Assembly (NCBI RefSeq): GCF_051487185.1
Contig: NZ_JAHVDK010000026.1
Location: 62,001-126,000 of the forward strand
From: Inquilinus limosus_F
GTDB lineage: Bacteria > Pseudomonadota > Alphaproteobacteria > DSM-16000 > Inquilinaceae
Direction of reading: 5' to 3'
DNA: 64,000 bases
Shown here: positions 34,514 to 42,990 of the stretch, piece by piece
How positions within the stretch are numbered: position 1 is the first letter of the stretch
How the letters are laid out: each line of letters opens with the position of its first letter
Made by a program: the position numbers and the translations under genes
Notes under the pieces: generated by a model
Told to the model about the DNA's origin: nothing
Database searches by the model: none
Seen by the model: only the letters and a program-made list of their open reading frames with translations

Positions 34514-35538
34514 GCGCCGGTCTCCAGCCAGTCGGGTTCCGGCAATCCCTTCTCGCGCAGGAATTGCGGGTTGTAGAGCTTGGACTGATAGCGGCTGCCG
34601 TGGTCCGCCAGGATGGTGACGATGGTGTGGCCCGGCCCCATCCGCCGCGCCATCTTCACCGCGCCGGCCAGGTTGATGCCGGTGGAGCCGCCCATCAGCA
34701 GCCCCTCCTCCTTGGCCAGGCGGAACAGGATCTCCAGCGCCTCCTGGTCGGTCGCCTGCTGCGCCCAGTCGAGCGGCATGCCCTCGAGGTTCTTCGTCAC
34801 CCGGCCCTGGCCGATGCCTTCGGTGATCGAGCTGCCCTCGGCCTTCAGCTCGCCATGCTCGTACCAGTTGTAGAGGGCAGCCCCCAGCGGGTCGGTCAGC
34901 GCGATCTGCACCTTCGGGTTGCGCTCCTTCAGCGCCATGGCGACGCCGGCGAGCGTGCCGCCGGTGCCGACGGCGCAGGTGAAGCCGTCGACCTTGCCGC
35001 CGGTCTGGTCCCAGATCTCCGGCCCGGTGGTGCGGTAATGGCCGTCGCGGTTGGCGACATTGTCGAACTGATTGGCCCAGATGGCGCCGTTCGGTTCGCT
35101 CTGCGCCAGCTCCGCCGCCAGGCGCTCGGAGACGTGCACGTAGTTGCCGGGATCCTTGTAGGGCACGGCGTCGACCTCGACCAGCTTGGCGCCGGCCAGC
35201 CGGATCGCATCCTTCTTCTCCTGGCTCTGGGTCCGTGGCAGGACGATGACGCTGCGATAGCCGAGCGCGCAGCCGACCAGGGCCAGGCCGATGCCGGTGT
35301 TGCCGGCCGTGCCCTCCACGATGGTGCCGCCGGGCCGAAGCGTGCCACGCGCCTCGGCGTCGCGGATGATCGCCAGCGCCGCCCGGTCCTTGACCGAGCC
35401 GCCGGGGTTGAGGAACTCGGCCTTGCCCAGGATCTCGCAGCCGGTCTCCTCCGACAGCCGGCGCAGCCGGATCAGCGGCGTGTTGCCGATCGCACCGACG
35501 AGGCCGTCGGCGATCTGGGGGGAAGGCGTGTTGCTCAT
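34510..35538 (-). CDS. cysK: Cysteine synthase A-like PLP enzyme
   Basis: A 342-residue PLP fold-type II enzyme, predicted to make cysteine from O-acetylserine and sulfide. The cofactor Lys is Lys50 in NPGGSVKDRAA. The substrate loop is EGTAGNTGIGLAL (CysK usually has TSGNTG). The glycine loop GTGGTLAGVA binds PLP phosphate. ATAGNTG in place of TSGNTG and a C-terminal RYQSKLYNPQFLREKGLPEP place it in the CysK-like/'cysteine synthase A' subgroup found in alphaproteobacteria, so substrate preference may differ. ATG 35538 is used; ATG 35550 is an alternative. It is the first gene of a four-gene coupled operon. Confidence 0.87.
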   Translation of the reverse strand: MSNTPSPQIADGLVGAIGNTPLIRLRRLSEETGCEILGKAEFLNPGGSVKDRAALAIIRDAEARGTLRPGGTIVEGTAGNTGIGLALVGCALGYRSVIVLPRTQSQEKKDAIRLAGAKLVEVDAVPYKDPGNYVHVSERLAAELAQSEPNGAIWANQFDNVANRDGHYRTTGPEIWDQTGGKVDGFTCAVGTGGTLAGVAMALKERNPKVQIALTDPLGAALYNWYEHGELKAEGSSITEGIGQGRVTKNLEGMPLDWAQQATDQEALEILFRLAKEEGLLMGGSTGINLAGAVKMARRMGPGHTIVTILADHGSRYQSKLYNPQFLREKGLPEPDWLETGA

Positions 35539-35577
35539 GCTCGGTCCCATTCTCGGATCGCGGCGTTTCCCGCGACC

Positions 35578-36213
35578 TTAGAGGGCACCACCGGCGGCTT
35601 CAAGCGACGCCCAGCGGCGCCGCAGCGACTCCCGGTTCAACGCGAACCACTGCAGCGCGATCAGGGTGATCGCGTTCTGGATCCGGCCCTCCGCCAGGAA
35701 CGCCAGGGCTTCCTCGGCCGGCATCGGCAGGATGCGGATGTCCTCCTGCTCCGTCGCCAACCCGTGCAGGCTGCGCTCGGCCGGGGCCTGGACGCGGCCG
35801 CAGAACAGGCTGACCCATTCGTTGAAGCCGCCGGGGCTGGTGGCGAACTCGCCGACCGGCAGCAGCTCGGCCACCTCCAGTCCGGTCTCCTCCCGGGTCT
35901 CGCGGGCGGCGGAATGCTCCGGTGATTCGCCGGCATCGATCAGCCCGGCCGGGATCTCGAGCATCCACGCCGGCCGGTCGGCGATCCAGGCGCCGAGGCG
36001 GAACTGCTCCACCAGCACCACCCGGTCGGCGACCGGGTCGTAGGGCAAGAGGCCGACGGCCGGGCGGCGCAGCACCAGCTCGCGCGACAGCGGGTCGGTC
36101 CAGCCGCCGTCGAAGCGGCGGTGGCGCAGCTGCAGCCGGTCCAGCCGGAAGAAGCCGGCATACTCCGTCCGCCGTTCAATCAGCTCGACATCGGCGTCAT
36201 TGTCGAAGGCCAC
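35578..36213 (-). CDS. Nudix hydrolase, ADP-ribose pyrophosphatase-like
   Basis: A 211-residue Nudix enzyme. The Nudix box is GLIDAGESPEHSAARETREE followed by TGL, fitting GX5EX7REUXEEXGU. The upstream AWMLEIPAGLID and the VLVEQFRLGAW strand are typical of ADP-ribose/nucleoside-diphosphate-sugar pyrophosphatases (NudF). GTG 36213 has an AGGAG site 7 nt upstream. It lies 39 bp upstream of cysK and could be cotranscribed with that operon. Confidence 0.9.
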   Translation of the reverse strand: MAFDNDADVELIERRTEYAGFFRLDRLQLRHRRFDGGWTDPLSRELVLRRPAVGLLPYDPVADRVVLVEQFRLGAWIADRPAWMLEIPAGLIDAGESPEHSAARETREETGLEVAELLPVGEFATSPGGFNEWVSLFCGRVQAPAERSLHGLATEQEDIRILPMPAEEALAFLAEGRIQNAITLIALQWFALNRESLRRRWASLEAAGGAL

Positions 36214-36317
36214 TTGTTCACTCCTGCGCGGCGGGCGACGCGCGGACGATAGCGGCGCGGCTCCCCGAACGCCACGGCGCCGCACGCCGCAGACGGGCGA
36301 CGGACGGGGATTAGGGT

Positions 36318-36347
36318 TTGACGCCGCGGCGGAACGGCCCCGATACT
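36318..36347 (+). promoter_or_regulatory. Candidate promoter of the second family-5 importer operon
   Basis: TTGACG (36318-36323), an 18-nt spacer and GATACT (36342-36347), about 180 nt before the start codon. An inverted repeat CTTGTTT/AAACAAG (36386-36392 with 36404-36410) lies in the proposed leader. The 311-bp gap 36214-36524 holds no other feature I recognise. Confidence 0.4.
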
Positions 36348-36524
36348 TCCGGCCGGGTCCGGCGGCGCGATGTCGCGGACGGGCGCTTGTTTGTCGCCAC
36401 GGGAAACAAGGCTGTGGCCGGCCGGCCGTCTAATAGTCTCGGTTGCGGGCCGAGGCTTCGAAAAAAGCGCAAGAAAGCCGCCGCCCGGGCAGGGTGGTTC
36501 CAGCGTCTCGACAGGGAGAGCCTG

Positions 36525-38192
36525 ATGGACATCAAGGATCTGGGGAAGGTTCACGTCGCGATTCCAAAACTGGCCGAGGATCTGCGCGACGGCCGGGTCG
36601 ACCGGCGCGAATTCCTGCGCAGCTCGGTGCTGCTCGGCCTGGCGATCCCGACCGCATACTCCGTGGCCTCGATGGTGACCGGCGAGCCGATCATGCCGCA
36701 GGCCCTGGCCCAGGACACGCCGCGCAAGGGCGGCACGCTGCGGGTCGGCATGTTCGTGATGGATGCCAGCGACCCGGCCATCTACGACTGGTCGGAGAAG
36801 GGCAATTCGGCGCGGCAGCTGATCGAGCCGCTGGTGCGGATCGGCACCGACAACCTTGCCCATCCCCATCTCGCCGAGAAATGGACGGCGAATGACGACG
36901 TCACGGTCTGGACGCTGTCGCTCCGCAAGGGGGTGAAGTGGAGCAACGGCGACGACTTCAACGCCGACGACGTGATCAATACCTTCACCCGCTGGCTCGA
37001 CAGCAAGACCGGCTCCTCCAACCAGGGCCGGTTCAGCGGCCTGACGGTGAAGGAAGGCGACACCATCAAGATGGCGCCGAACGCGCTGGAGCGGGTGGAC
37101 GACCACACGGTGCGGTTCCATTTCCAGAACGCCATGCTCTCCTTCCCCGAGAGCCTGGGTGACTATCCGGCGCTGATCTTCCACCGCGACTTCGCCACAA
37201 AGTTCGAGTCGAACCTGATCAAGCACCCGATCGGCACAGGCCCGTTCACCCTCAAGGAATACGTGGTCGGCCAGCGCGCGGTGTACACCAAGAAGGCGGA
37301 CTACTGGGGCGGTGAGCCCTATATCGACGAGCTGCAGTTCATCGACCTCGGCCCTGACCCGGCGGCGGAGCTGGCGGCCCTGTCCTCCGGCCAGGTCGAC
37401 CTGCTGTACAAGCTCGACCCCAACCTCTTGCCCGGCTACCAGGCCAATCCGCAGCTCAAGGTCTATGACAAGGACACGGCCATCGTCGGCGTCGCCCGCA
37501 TGCGGGTGACCGAGAAGCCGTTCGACGACAAGCGGGTGCGCCAGGCGGTCCAGGCCTGCGTCGACCACGACCGTCTGCTGCAGCTCGCCTATCAGGGGCT
37601 GGGCGTCCCGGGCCAGGATTTCCACGTCGCGCCGATCCATCCGGAATACACCGATCTCGGCCCGATGAAGCAGGACTACGAGAAGGCCAAGAAGCTGCTG
37701 GCCGAGGCCGGCCACCCGAACGGCCTCGACATCGAGATCAACTGCGTCGACGACCCGAAATGGGAAGGCCAGATCGGCGTGGTGCTGTCCGAGATGATGA
37801 AGCCGGCCGGCATCAATCTGAAGGTCAACATCCTGCCCGGCGGCACCTACTGGGACCGCTGGACCTCCTGGCCGTTCAGCGTGACGCAGTGGACCACGCG
37901 GCCGCTCGGCGTCCAGGTGCTCGACGTCGCCTACCGCAAGGGCGCGGCCTGGAACGAGACCGGCTACGACAACCCGGAGTTCGAGAAGCTCCTGAACCAG
38001 GCGCAGGCCACGATCGATGTGCCGAAGCGCAAGGAGATCGTGAAGCAGATCGAGCAGATGCTGCAGGACGACGCCATCACCATCATCCCGTTCTGGTTGA
38101 AGATCTACACTGCCAGCACGGACAAGGTGCAGGGCTTCGCCTACCACTTCGCCCGCGAGATGTATTTCGACAAGGTGTGGCTGTCGGCGTGA
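36525..38192 (+). CDS. ABC transporter solute-binding protein, family 5, with twin-arginine-type signal
   Basis: A 555-residue periplasmic receptor. Unlike the other two in this window, its N-terminal region carries a twin-arginine motif at about residues 26-31 (DRREFLRSSVLLGLAIPTA), which suggests export through Tat after folding. The mature part shows GGTLRVGMFVMDASDPA, LRKGVKWSNGDDFNADDVI and IGTGPFTLKEYVVGQRAV, standard for SBP_bac_5. GGGAG lies 6 nt from ATG 36525. It is the first gene of a four-gene importer operon. The ligand is unknown; a cofactor-containing or metal-peptide ligand would explain Tat use. Confidence 0.92.
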   Translation: MDIKDLGKVHVAIPKLAEDLRDGRVDRREFLRSSVLLGLAIPTAYSVASMVTGEPIMPQALAQDTPRKGGTLRVGMFVMDASDPAIYDWSEKGNSARQLIEPLVRIGTDNLAHPHLAEKWTANDDVTVWTLSLRKGVKWSNGDDFNADDVINTFTRWLDSKTGSSNQGRFSGLTVKEGDTIKMAPNALERVDDHTVRFHFQNAMLSFPESLGDYPALIFHRDFATKFESNLIKHPIGTGPFTLKEYVVGQRAVYTKKADYWGGEPYIDELQFIDLGPDPAAELAALSSGQVDLLYKLDPNLLPGYQANPQLKVYDKDTAIVGVARMRVTEKPFDDKRVRQAVQACVDHDRLLQLAYQGLGVPGQDFHVAPIHPEYTDLGPMKQDYEKAKKLLAEAGHPNGLDIEINCVDDPKWEGQIGVVLSEMMKPAGINLKVNILPGGTYWDRWTSWPFSVTQWTTRPLGVQVLDVAYRKGAAWNETGYDNPEFEKLLNQAQATIDVPKRKEIVKQIEQMLQDDAITIIPFWLKIYTASTDKVQGFAYHFAREMYFDKVWLSA

Positions 38193-38316
38193 CGGCTTTC
38201 GCCCGAGACAAGCGCATGACCCGAAGCGTCGCGGCTTCGATGTTGCCTCTCCCGCCATGCGGGAGAGGCCATGCGCCCGCCCTGCGCCCCGCCCAGGCAG
38301 GGGAGGCGGTCCGGCG

Positions 38317-39249
38317 ATGCTGATCTTCCTCGCCAAACGCGTCCTCTTCATGCTCCTGACCATGCTGGCGGTGTCGCTGCTGGTCTTCCTCCTGCTGGAG
38401 GTGAACGGTTCGGCCGTGGCGGTGAAGGTCCTCGGCCCCTACAGCTCGGAGGAGCAGCGGCAGCTGTGGCTCGAGGCGCACGGCTATTTCGCGCCCTGGT
38501 ACGAGCGCTACCTGGCCTGGCTCGGCCGGATGGCGAGCGGCGAGTTCGGCGACTCGCTGCGCTTCAAGACCCCGGTCGCCGACGTGCTCTGGCCCCGGCT
38601 GCAGAACACCGCGATCCTCGCCGCCTTCGTCTTCCTGATCATGGTCCCGGTCTCGGTCGTGCTCGGCGTCCTGGCCGGCATGCGCGAGGGCTCGGCCACC
38701 GACCGCTCGATTTCGATCCTGTCGATCGTCACCACCTCGGTGCCGGAATTCGCCTCGGCGACCTTCCTGTCCTTCCTCTTCGTCCTCGCCCTGAAATGGC
38801 TGCCGGGGACGAGTGGCATGAACCAGGGCTTCGATATCCTGCAGCTGGTCATGCCGGTCGCGGTGCTGGTGCTGTACGATTTCGGCTACGTCACCCGGAT
38901 GATGCGCGCCTCGATGGCCGAGGTGATGCAGAGCCCCTATATCCGCACGGCGGTGCTGAAGGGCATCCCCTATCGGCGGGTGATCCTGCGCCACGCCTTG
39001 CGCAACGCGCTGATCGCGCCCTTCACCGTGATCGTGCTGCAGATCAACTGGCTCCTGTCCGGCGTGATCGTGGTCGAGGCCTTCTTCGGCTACAAGGGCT
39101 TCGGCGCCCTGCTGCTCGAAGCCTCGCTGAACCAGGACATCTACCTGATCCAGGCCTGCGCCATGGTCTCGGTCTTCGTCGCGGTCGCGACCCAGACCAT
39201 CGCCGATATCGGCTACACCTATCTCAACCCACGCATCCGCTTCACCTGA
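38317..39249 (+). CDS. ABC transporter permease, DppB type
   Basis: A 310-residue inner-membrane permease with N-terminal MLIFLAKRVLFMLLTMLAVS and the coupling segment QSPYIRTAVLKGIPYRRV. The region after the first helix (SEEQRQLWLEAHGYFAPWYE) replaces the usual ALGLDRP motif and is distinctive. Helices are evident near residues 8-30, 90-120, 135-160, 175-195, 230-255 and 285-305. ATG 38317 has GGGGAGG upstream; the frame is open further up but includes an intergenic palindrome near 38246-38273. Separated from the next permease by 10 bp. Confidence 0.92.
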   Translation: MLIFLAKRVLFMLLTMLAVSLLVFLLLEVNGSAVAVKVLGPYSSEEQRQLWLEAHGYFAPWYERYLAWLGRMASGEFGDSLRFKTPVADVLWPRLQNTAILAAFVFLIMVPVSVVLGVLAGMREGSATDRSISILSIVTTSVPEFASATFLSFLFVLALKWLPGTSGMNQGFDILQLVMPVAVLVLYDFGYVTRMMRASMAEVMQSPYIRTAVLKGIPYRRVILRHALRNALIAPFTVIVLQINWLLSGVIVVEAFFGYKGFGALLLEASLNQDIYLIQACAMVSVFVAVATQTIADIGYTYLNPRIRFT

Positions 39250-39259
39250 GGGGGACGGA

Positions 39260-40153
39260 ATGGCCGAGATCTCGCTGCCGCCGCCACCATCCTCGCTGGG
39301 CCGCAACCCGATCCTCCGCGCGCTGCGCTCGGTGCTGCTGCTGCGCGAGAGCTGGGTCGGGCTGATCGGCGCGCTGATCGTGCTGTTCTGGGTCGCCGTG
39401 GCGATCCTCGCGCCGGTGCTCGCGCCGTTCCCGCCGAACCAGACCCTGCTGCCGTTCAAGCCGCCCGGCACCGCGGCCCCGATGGGCGGCGTGTTCTGGC
39501 TCGGCACCGACCAGCTCGGCCGCGACATCCTCAGCCGGGTGATCTGGGGCGCCCAGCGGGTGCTGATCTACGCCCCTCTGGCCACCGCCTGCGCCTATGT
39601 CCTCGGCGTCACCATGGGGCTGTTCGCCGGCTACAAGCGCGGGCTGTGGGACGACGTGCTCAGCCGGATCGGCGACATCATCCTGTCCTTCCCGATCCTG
39701 GTGCTCTACGTCGTCATCATCACCACCTTCGGCCCGTCCGGCATCAACATCGTGCTGGCGGTCACCTGCGCCAGCGCCCCCGGCATCATGCGCATCGTCC
39801 GTGGCCTGACGCTTGACCTGCGCAACCGTGACTACGTCGCCGCGGCGCAGACCCGCGGGGAATCCTCGCTCTACATCATGTTCGTCGAGATCCTGCCGAA
39901 CGCGCGCGGGCCGTTGATCGTCGATGCCTGCCTGCGTCTGGGCTACACGATCATCACCATCGGCGTGCTGGGCTTCCTCGGCCTCGGCCTGCCGCCGCCG
40001 GACCCGGACTGGGGCGGCATGGTCAACGAGACCCGCGCCATGGCCACCTTCGCGCCATGGATGACGGTCTTCCCCTGCATCGCCATCTCGTCGCTCGTCC
40101 TCGGCCTGAACCTGCTGGCCGACGGTCTGCGCGAGATCTCATTGAAGGATTGA
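39260..40153 (+). CDS. ABC transporter permease, DppC type
   Basis: A 297-residue permease with helix LIGALIVLFWVAVAILAPVL, the periplasmic signature FWLGTDQLGRDILSRVIWGA and the coupling loop RDYVAAAQTRGESSLYI. GFLGLGLPPPDPDWGGM near the C-terminus is the DppC/OppC marker. It is translated from an ATG 10 bp after the DppB-type gene and is 4 bp before the ATPase gene. Confidence 0.93.
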   Translation: MAEISLPPPPSSLGRNPILRALRSVLLLRESWVGLIGALIVLFWVAVAILAPVLAPFPPNQTLLPFKPPGTAAPMGGVFWLGTDQLGRDILSRVIWGAQRVLIYAPLATACAYVLGVTMGLFAGYKRGLWDDVLSRIGDIILSFPILVLYVVIITTFGPSGINIVLAVTCASAPGIMRIVRGLTLDLRNRDYVAAAQTRGESSLYIMFVEILPNARGPLIVDACLRLGYTIITIGVLGFLGLGLPPPDPDWGGMVNETRAMATFAPWMTVFPCIAISSLVLGLNLLADGLREISLKD

Positions 40154-40157
40154 GGCG

Positions 40158-42257
40158 ATGACGGTCGAGCTGATCCCGCCGCGCGACAGCACCTCCCCGA
40201 TCCTCGAGATCGACCGGCTTTCGATCTCCTACCTCACCCGCGCCGCCGAGATTCCGGCGGTGGTCGACTTTTCGCTGACCATCCGCCCCGGCGAATGCGT
40301 CGGGCTGGTGGGCGAGAGCGGCTGCGGCAAGTCGACCGTGGCGATGGCGATTATGCGCTATCTCGGCCGCAACGGCCGGATCGCCGGCGGCAGCATGAAA
40401 TTCCGCGGCCGAGACATGCTGGCGATGCCGGAGGAAGAGCTGCGGCGGATCCGCGGCGCCGAGATCGCCATGGTGTATCAGGAGCCGATGGCGGCGCTGA
40501 ACCCGGCGATGCAGATCGGCGACCAGCTGGCCGAGGTGCCGCTGTGCCACGAGCCCGGCTGCAGCCGCGAGCAGGCGCTGGCCCGGGCGCGCGACATGCT
40601 GGCCCGGGTCCGGCTGGGCGATCCCGACCGGGTGCTGCAGGCCTATCCGCACCAGATCTCGGGCGGCCAGCAGCAGCGCGTGGTCATCGCCATGGCGCTC
40701 CTGTCGAACCCGTCGCTACTGCTGCTCGACGAGCCGACCACGGCGCTCGACGTCACCGTCGAGGCCGGCATCGTCGACCTGATCGCCGAGCTGGGCCGGA
40801 CACTGGGCACCGCCATGCTCTACATCAGCCACAATCTCGGGCTGATCCGCGAGACCTGCGACCGGGTCTGCGTCATGTATGCCGGCCAGGCGGTGGAGGA
40901 GGGGACGATCGACCAGATCTTCGCCGCCCCGCGCCACCCCTACACCCAGGGCCTGTTCGGCTGCATCCCGACCCCGGCGCGCGACAAGACCAGCCGGCCG
41001 CTGGTGCCGATCCGCGGCCAGCTGCCGCTGCCGCAGAACCGGCCGCAGGGCTGCTGGTTCGGTCCGCGCTGCGACCATTTCCAGCCCGGGCGCTGCGACG
41101 CCGCGCCGGTGCCGATGCTGCCGGCCAGCGAGACCCGGCGGGTGCGCTGCCTGCGCTGGGAGGAGATCGAGGCGCAGCCACCGGCCGCGGCGCCGTTCGA
41201 GGCCGCGCCCACCGCCGTCGCCAACGACCAGCCGGTGCTGGAGGTCGCGGCCATGCGCAAGCACTACCCGGTCTACGACAACTCGATCGCGGCCCTGCTG
41301 GGCAGCGAGCGCACCCGCTATGTCCGCGCCAACGAGGCGATCAGCTTCGAGGCCCGCGGCGGCCAGACCGTCGCCATCGTCGGCGAGAGCGGCTGCGGCA
41401 AGTCGACCTTCGCCCGGGTGCTGATGGGGCTGGAGACCGCGACCGACGGCACCGTCTCCTTCCGTGGCACGGACATCGGCCGCAAGCCGGTGCAGCGCCG
41501 CGACGCCGAGCTCCTGTCCTCGCTGCAGATGGTGTTCCAGAACCCGAACGACACGTTGAATCCCAGCATGACCGTGGGCCAGCAGATCGGCCGGGTGATC
41601 CGCAAGTTCGGGGTCAAGAAGGGCCGGCGCGAGGTCGAGGAGGAGGTGCTGCGCCTGCTCGACCTGGTCAAGCTGCCGCACGCCTTCATCGACCGCAAGC
41701 CGCGGCAGCTCTCCGGCGGGCAGAAACAGCGCGTCGGCATTGCCCGCGCCTTCGCCGGCGCCCCGGCGATGGTGGTGGCGGATGAGCCGGTCTCGGCCCT
41801 CGACGTCTCGGTCCAGGCCGCGGTCACCGGCCTTCTGGTCGATATCCAGCGCCGCTCCGGCACCACACTCCTGTTCATCAGCCACGATCTCGGCGTGGTC
41901 CGTTACCTGGCCGACCGGGTGGTGGTGATGTATCTCGGCCAGATCATGGAGCAGGGGACGACCGACGCCGTCTTCCAGCCGCCCTATCACCCCTACACCG
42001 AGGCGCTGCTGGCCGCCGTGCCGGTCGCCGACCCAACGATCGAGAAGAAGCGCATCATCTTGGAGGGGCCGCTGCCCAGCCCACTCGACCCGCCGCAGGG
42101 CTGCCCCTTCCACACCCGCTGCCCGCGCAAGCTGGGCGGCATCTGCGAGACCCAGGCGCCGCCCGAACGCGCCAACGGCGACGGCCATGTCATCCGCTGC
42201 CACATTCCCCTGCCGGACCTCGCGGCGGTGGAACCAGTACTGGGGCGTGCGGGTTAA
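40158..42257 (+). CDS. Fused dual ATPase subunit of the second family-5 importer
   Basis: A 699-residue protein with two ABC domains. Domain 1 has GESGCGKSTVA near 52, ISGGQQQRVVIAMAL near 170 and DEPTTALD. Its C-terminal end includes a four-cysteine-rich oligopeptide region (CWFGPRCDHFQPGRCD). Domain 2 has GESGCGKSTFA, LSGGQKQRVGIARAF and DEPVSALD, with its own terminal CPFHTRCPRKLGGICE. Cysteines in both tails resemble the iron-sulfur/oligopeptide C-terminal motif of OppD/DppD. It is much longer than the fused ATPase at 1285-3063, which lacks these Cys tails. Last gene of the operon. Confidence 0.93.
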   Translation: MTVELIPPRDSTSPILEIDRLSISYLTRAAEIPAVVDFSLTIRPGECVGLVGESGCGKSTVAMAIMRYLGRNGRIAGGSMKFRGRDMLAMPEEELRRIRGAEIAMVYQEPMAALNPAMQIGDQLAEVPLCHEPGCSREQALARARDMLARVRLGDPDRVLQAYPHQISGGQQQRVVIAMALLSNPSLLLLDEPTTALDVTVEAGIVDLIAELGRTLGTAMLYISHNLGLIRETCDRVCVMYAGQAVEEGTIDQIFAAPRHPYTQGLFGCIPTPARDKTSRPLVPIRGQLPLPQNRPQGCWFGPRCDHFQPGRCDAAPVPMLPASETRRVRCLRWEEIEAQPPAAAPFEAAPTAVANDQPVLEVAAMRKHYPVYDNSIAALLGSERTRYVRANEAISFEARGGQTVAIVGESGCGKSTFARVLMGLETATDGTVSFRGTDIGRKPVQRRDAELLSSLQMVFQNPNDTLNPSMTVGQQIGRVIRKFGVKKGRREVEEEVLRLLDLVKLPHAFIDRKPRQLSGGQKQRVGIARAFAGAPAMVVADEPVSALDVSVQAAVTGLLVDIQRRSGTTLLFISHDLGVVRYLADRVVVMYLGQIMEQGTTDAVFQPPYHPYTEALLAAVPVADPTIEKKRIILEGPLPSPLDPPQGCPFHTRCPRKLGGICETQAPPERANGDGHVIRCHIPLPDLAAVEPVLGRAG

Positions 42258-42288
42258 GGGTCGCGGTGCAGATCGCCTTGTACGGGTA

Positions 42289-42324
42289 TTGCGGCCCGGT
42301 TCTTCGCGACATACTATAGTATGA
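42289..42324 (+). promoter_or_regulatory. Promoter with palindromic operator upstream of XRE regulator
   Basis: TTGCGG (42289-42294), an 18-nt spacer and TACTAT (42313-42318). The -10 region is embedded in a perfect 14-bp palindrome CATACTATAGTATG (42311-42324). Such placement fits repression, most simply autoregulation by the XRE protein 100 bp downstream. Confidence 0.55.
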
Positions 42325-42426
42325 GGCGGGCCGGGTTCGACGCTGCGGCACCGGGGGACCGCACCAGATCGGTCGTTCGCGATCGTATTCGGTGTCGGGC
42401 CGAGGCCCGCAGGAGGATAGACCAGA

Positions 42427-42867
42427 ATGGCCAACCGCGGCACGGACCGACAACGCCGGCGCAAGACCATCACGGAGGATGGCCCGGACCCGGTGGACGT
42501 CCACGTCGGTGCCCGCCTGCGCCAGCGCCGCACCCTGCTGGGAATGAGCCAGGAGAAGCTGGCTGCGGCCTTCGGCGTGTCGTTCCAGCAGATCCAGAAA
42601 TACGAGCGCGGCGCCAACCGCGTCAGCGCCAGTCGGCTGCACCAGCTGACGCGCATCCTCAACGTGCCGGTCGGCTATTTCTTCGAGGGCATGTCCGACG
42701 CTCAGCCGAATGGCGGTGCCGGGCCTCCGGTGACCGATACCGAGATGGTGGCGAGCCGAGAGACGCTGGAGCTGGTGCGCGCCTATTACCGGATCGAGGA
42801 CCCGACAGTCCGCCGCCGCCTGGTCGACCTGCTGCGCTCGCTCGGGCCGGATGCGCCCGAGCACTGA
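42427..42867 (+). CDS. XRE-family HTH transcriptional regulator
   Basis: A 146-residue DNA-binding protein of the kind common in alphaproteobacteria. The HTH is at about 29-83: VGARLRQRRTLLGMSQEKLA, then FGVSFQQIQKYERGANRVSA and LHQLTRILNVPVGYFFEG. The basic N-terminus and the C-terminal helix (LELVRAYYRIEDPTVRRRLV) are typical of the CtrA-era 'MucR-unrelated' XRE group seen near cell-cycle and symbiosis genes. It lies between the importer operon and a DegT gene. A palindromic operator is in its own promoter. The targets are unknown. Confidence 0.92.
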   Translation: MANRGTDRQRRRKTITEDGPDPVDVHVGARLRQRRTLLGMSQEKLAAAFGVSFQQIQKYERGANRVSASRLHQLTRILNVPVGYFFEGMSDAQPNGGAGPPVTDTEMVASRETLELVRAYYRIEDPTVRRRLVDLLRSLGPDAPEH

Positions 42868-42990
42868 GGCGGCCCAACCCCTGAGACGGCCCAACCCCTT
42901 AGACGGTTTGTCCGGATCGCAGTTCCGGCTGGCGTCATGGCCGGGGCGGGGCTACATCAGCCCCGATTCTGATTCAGCCGAGGCTCGCCC

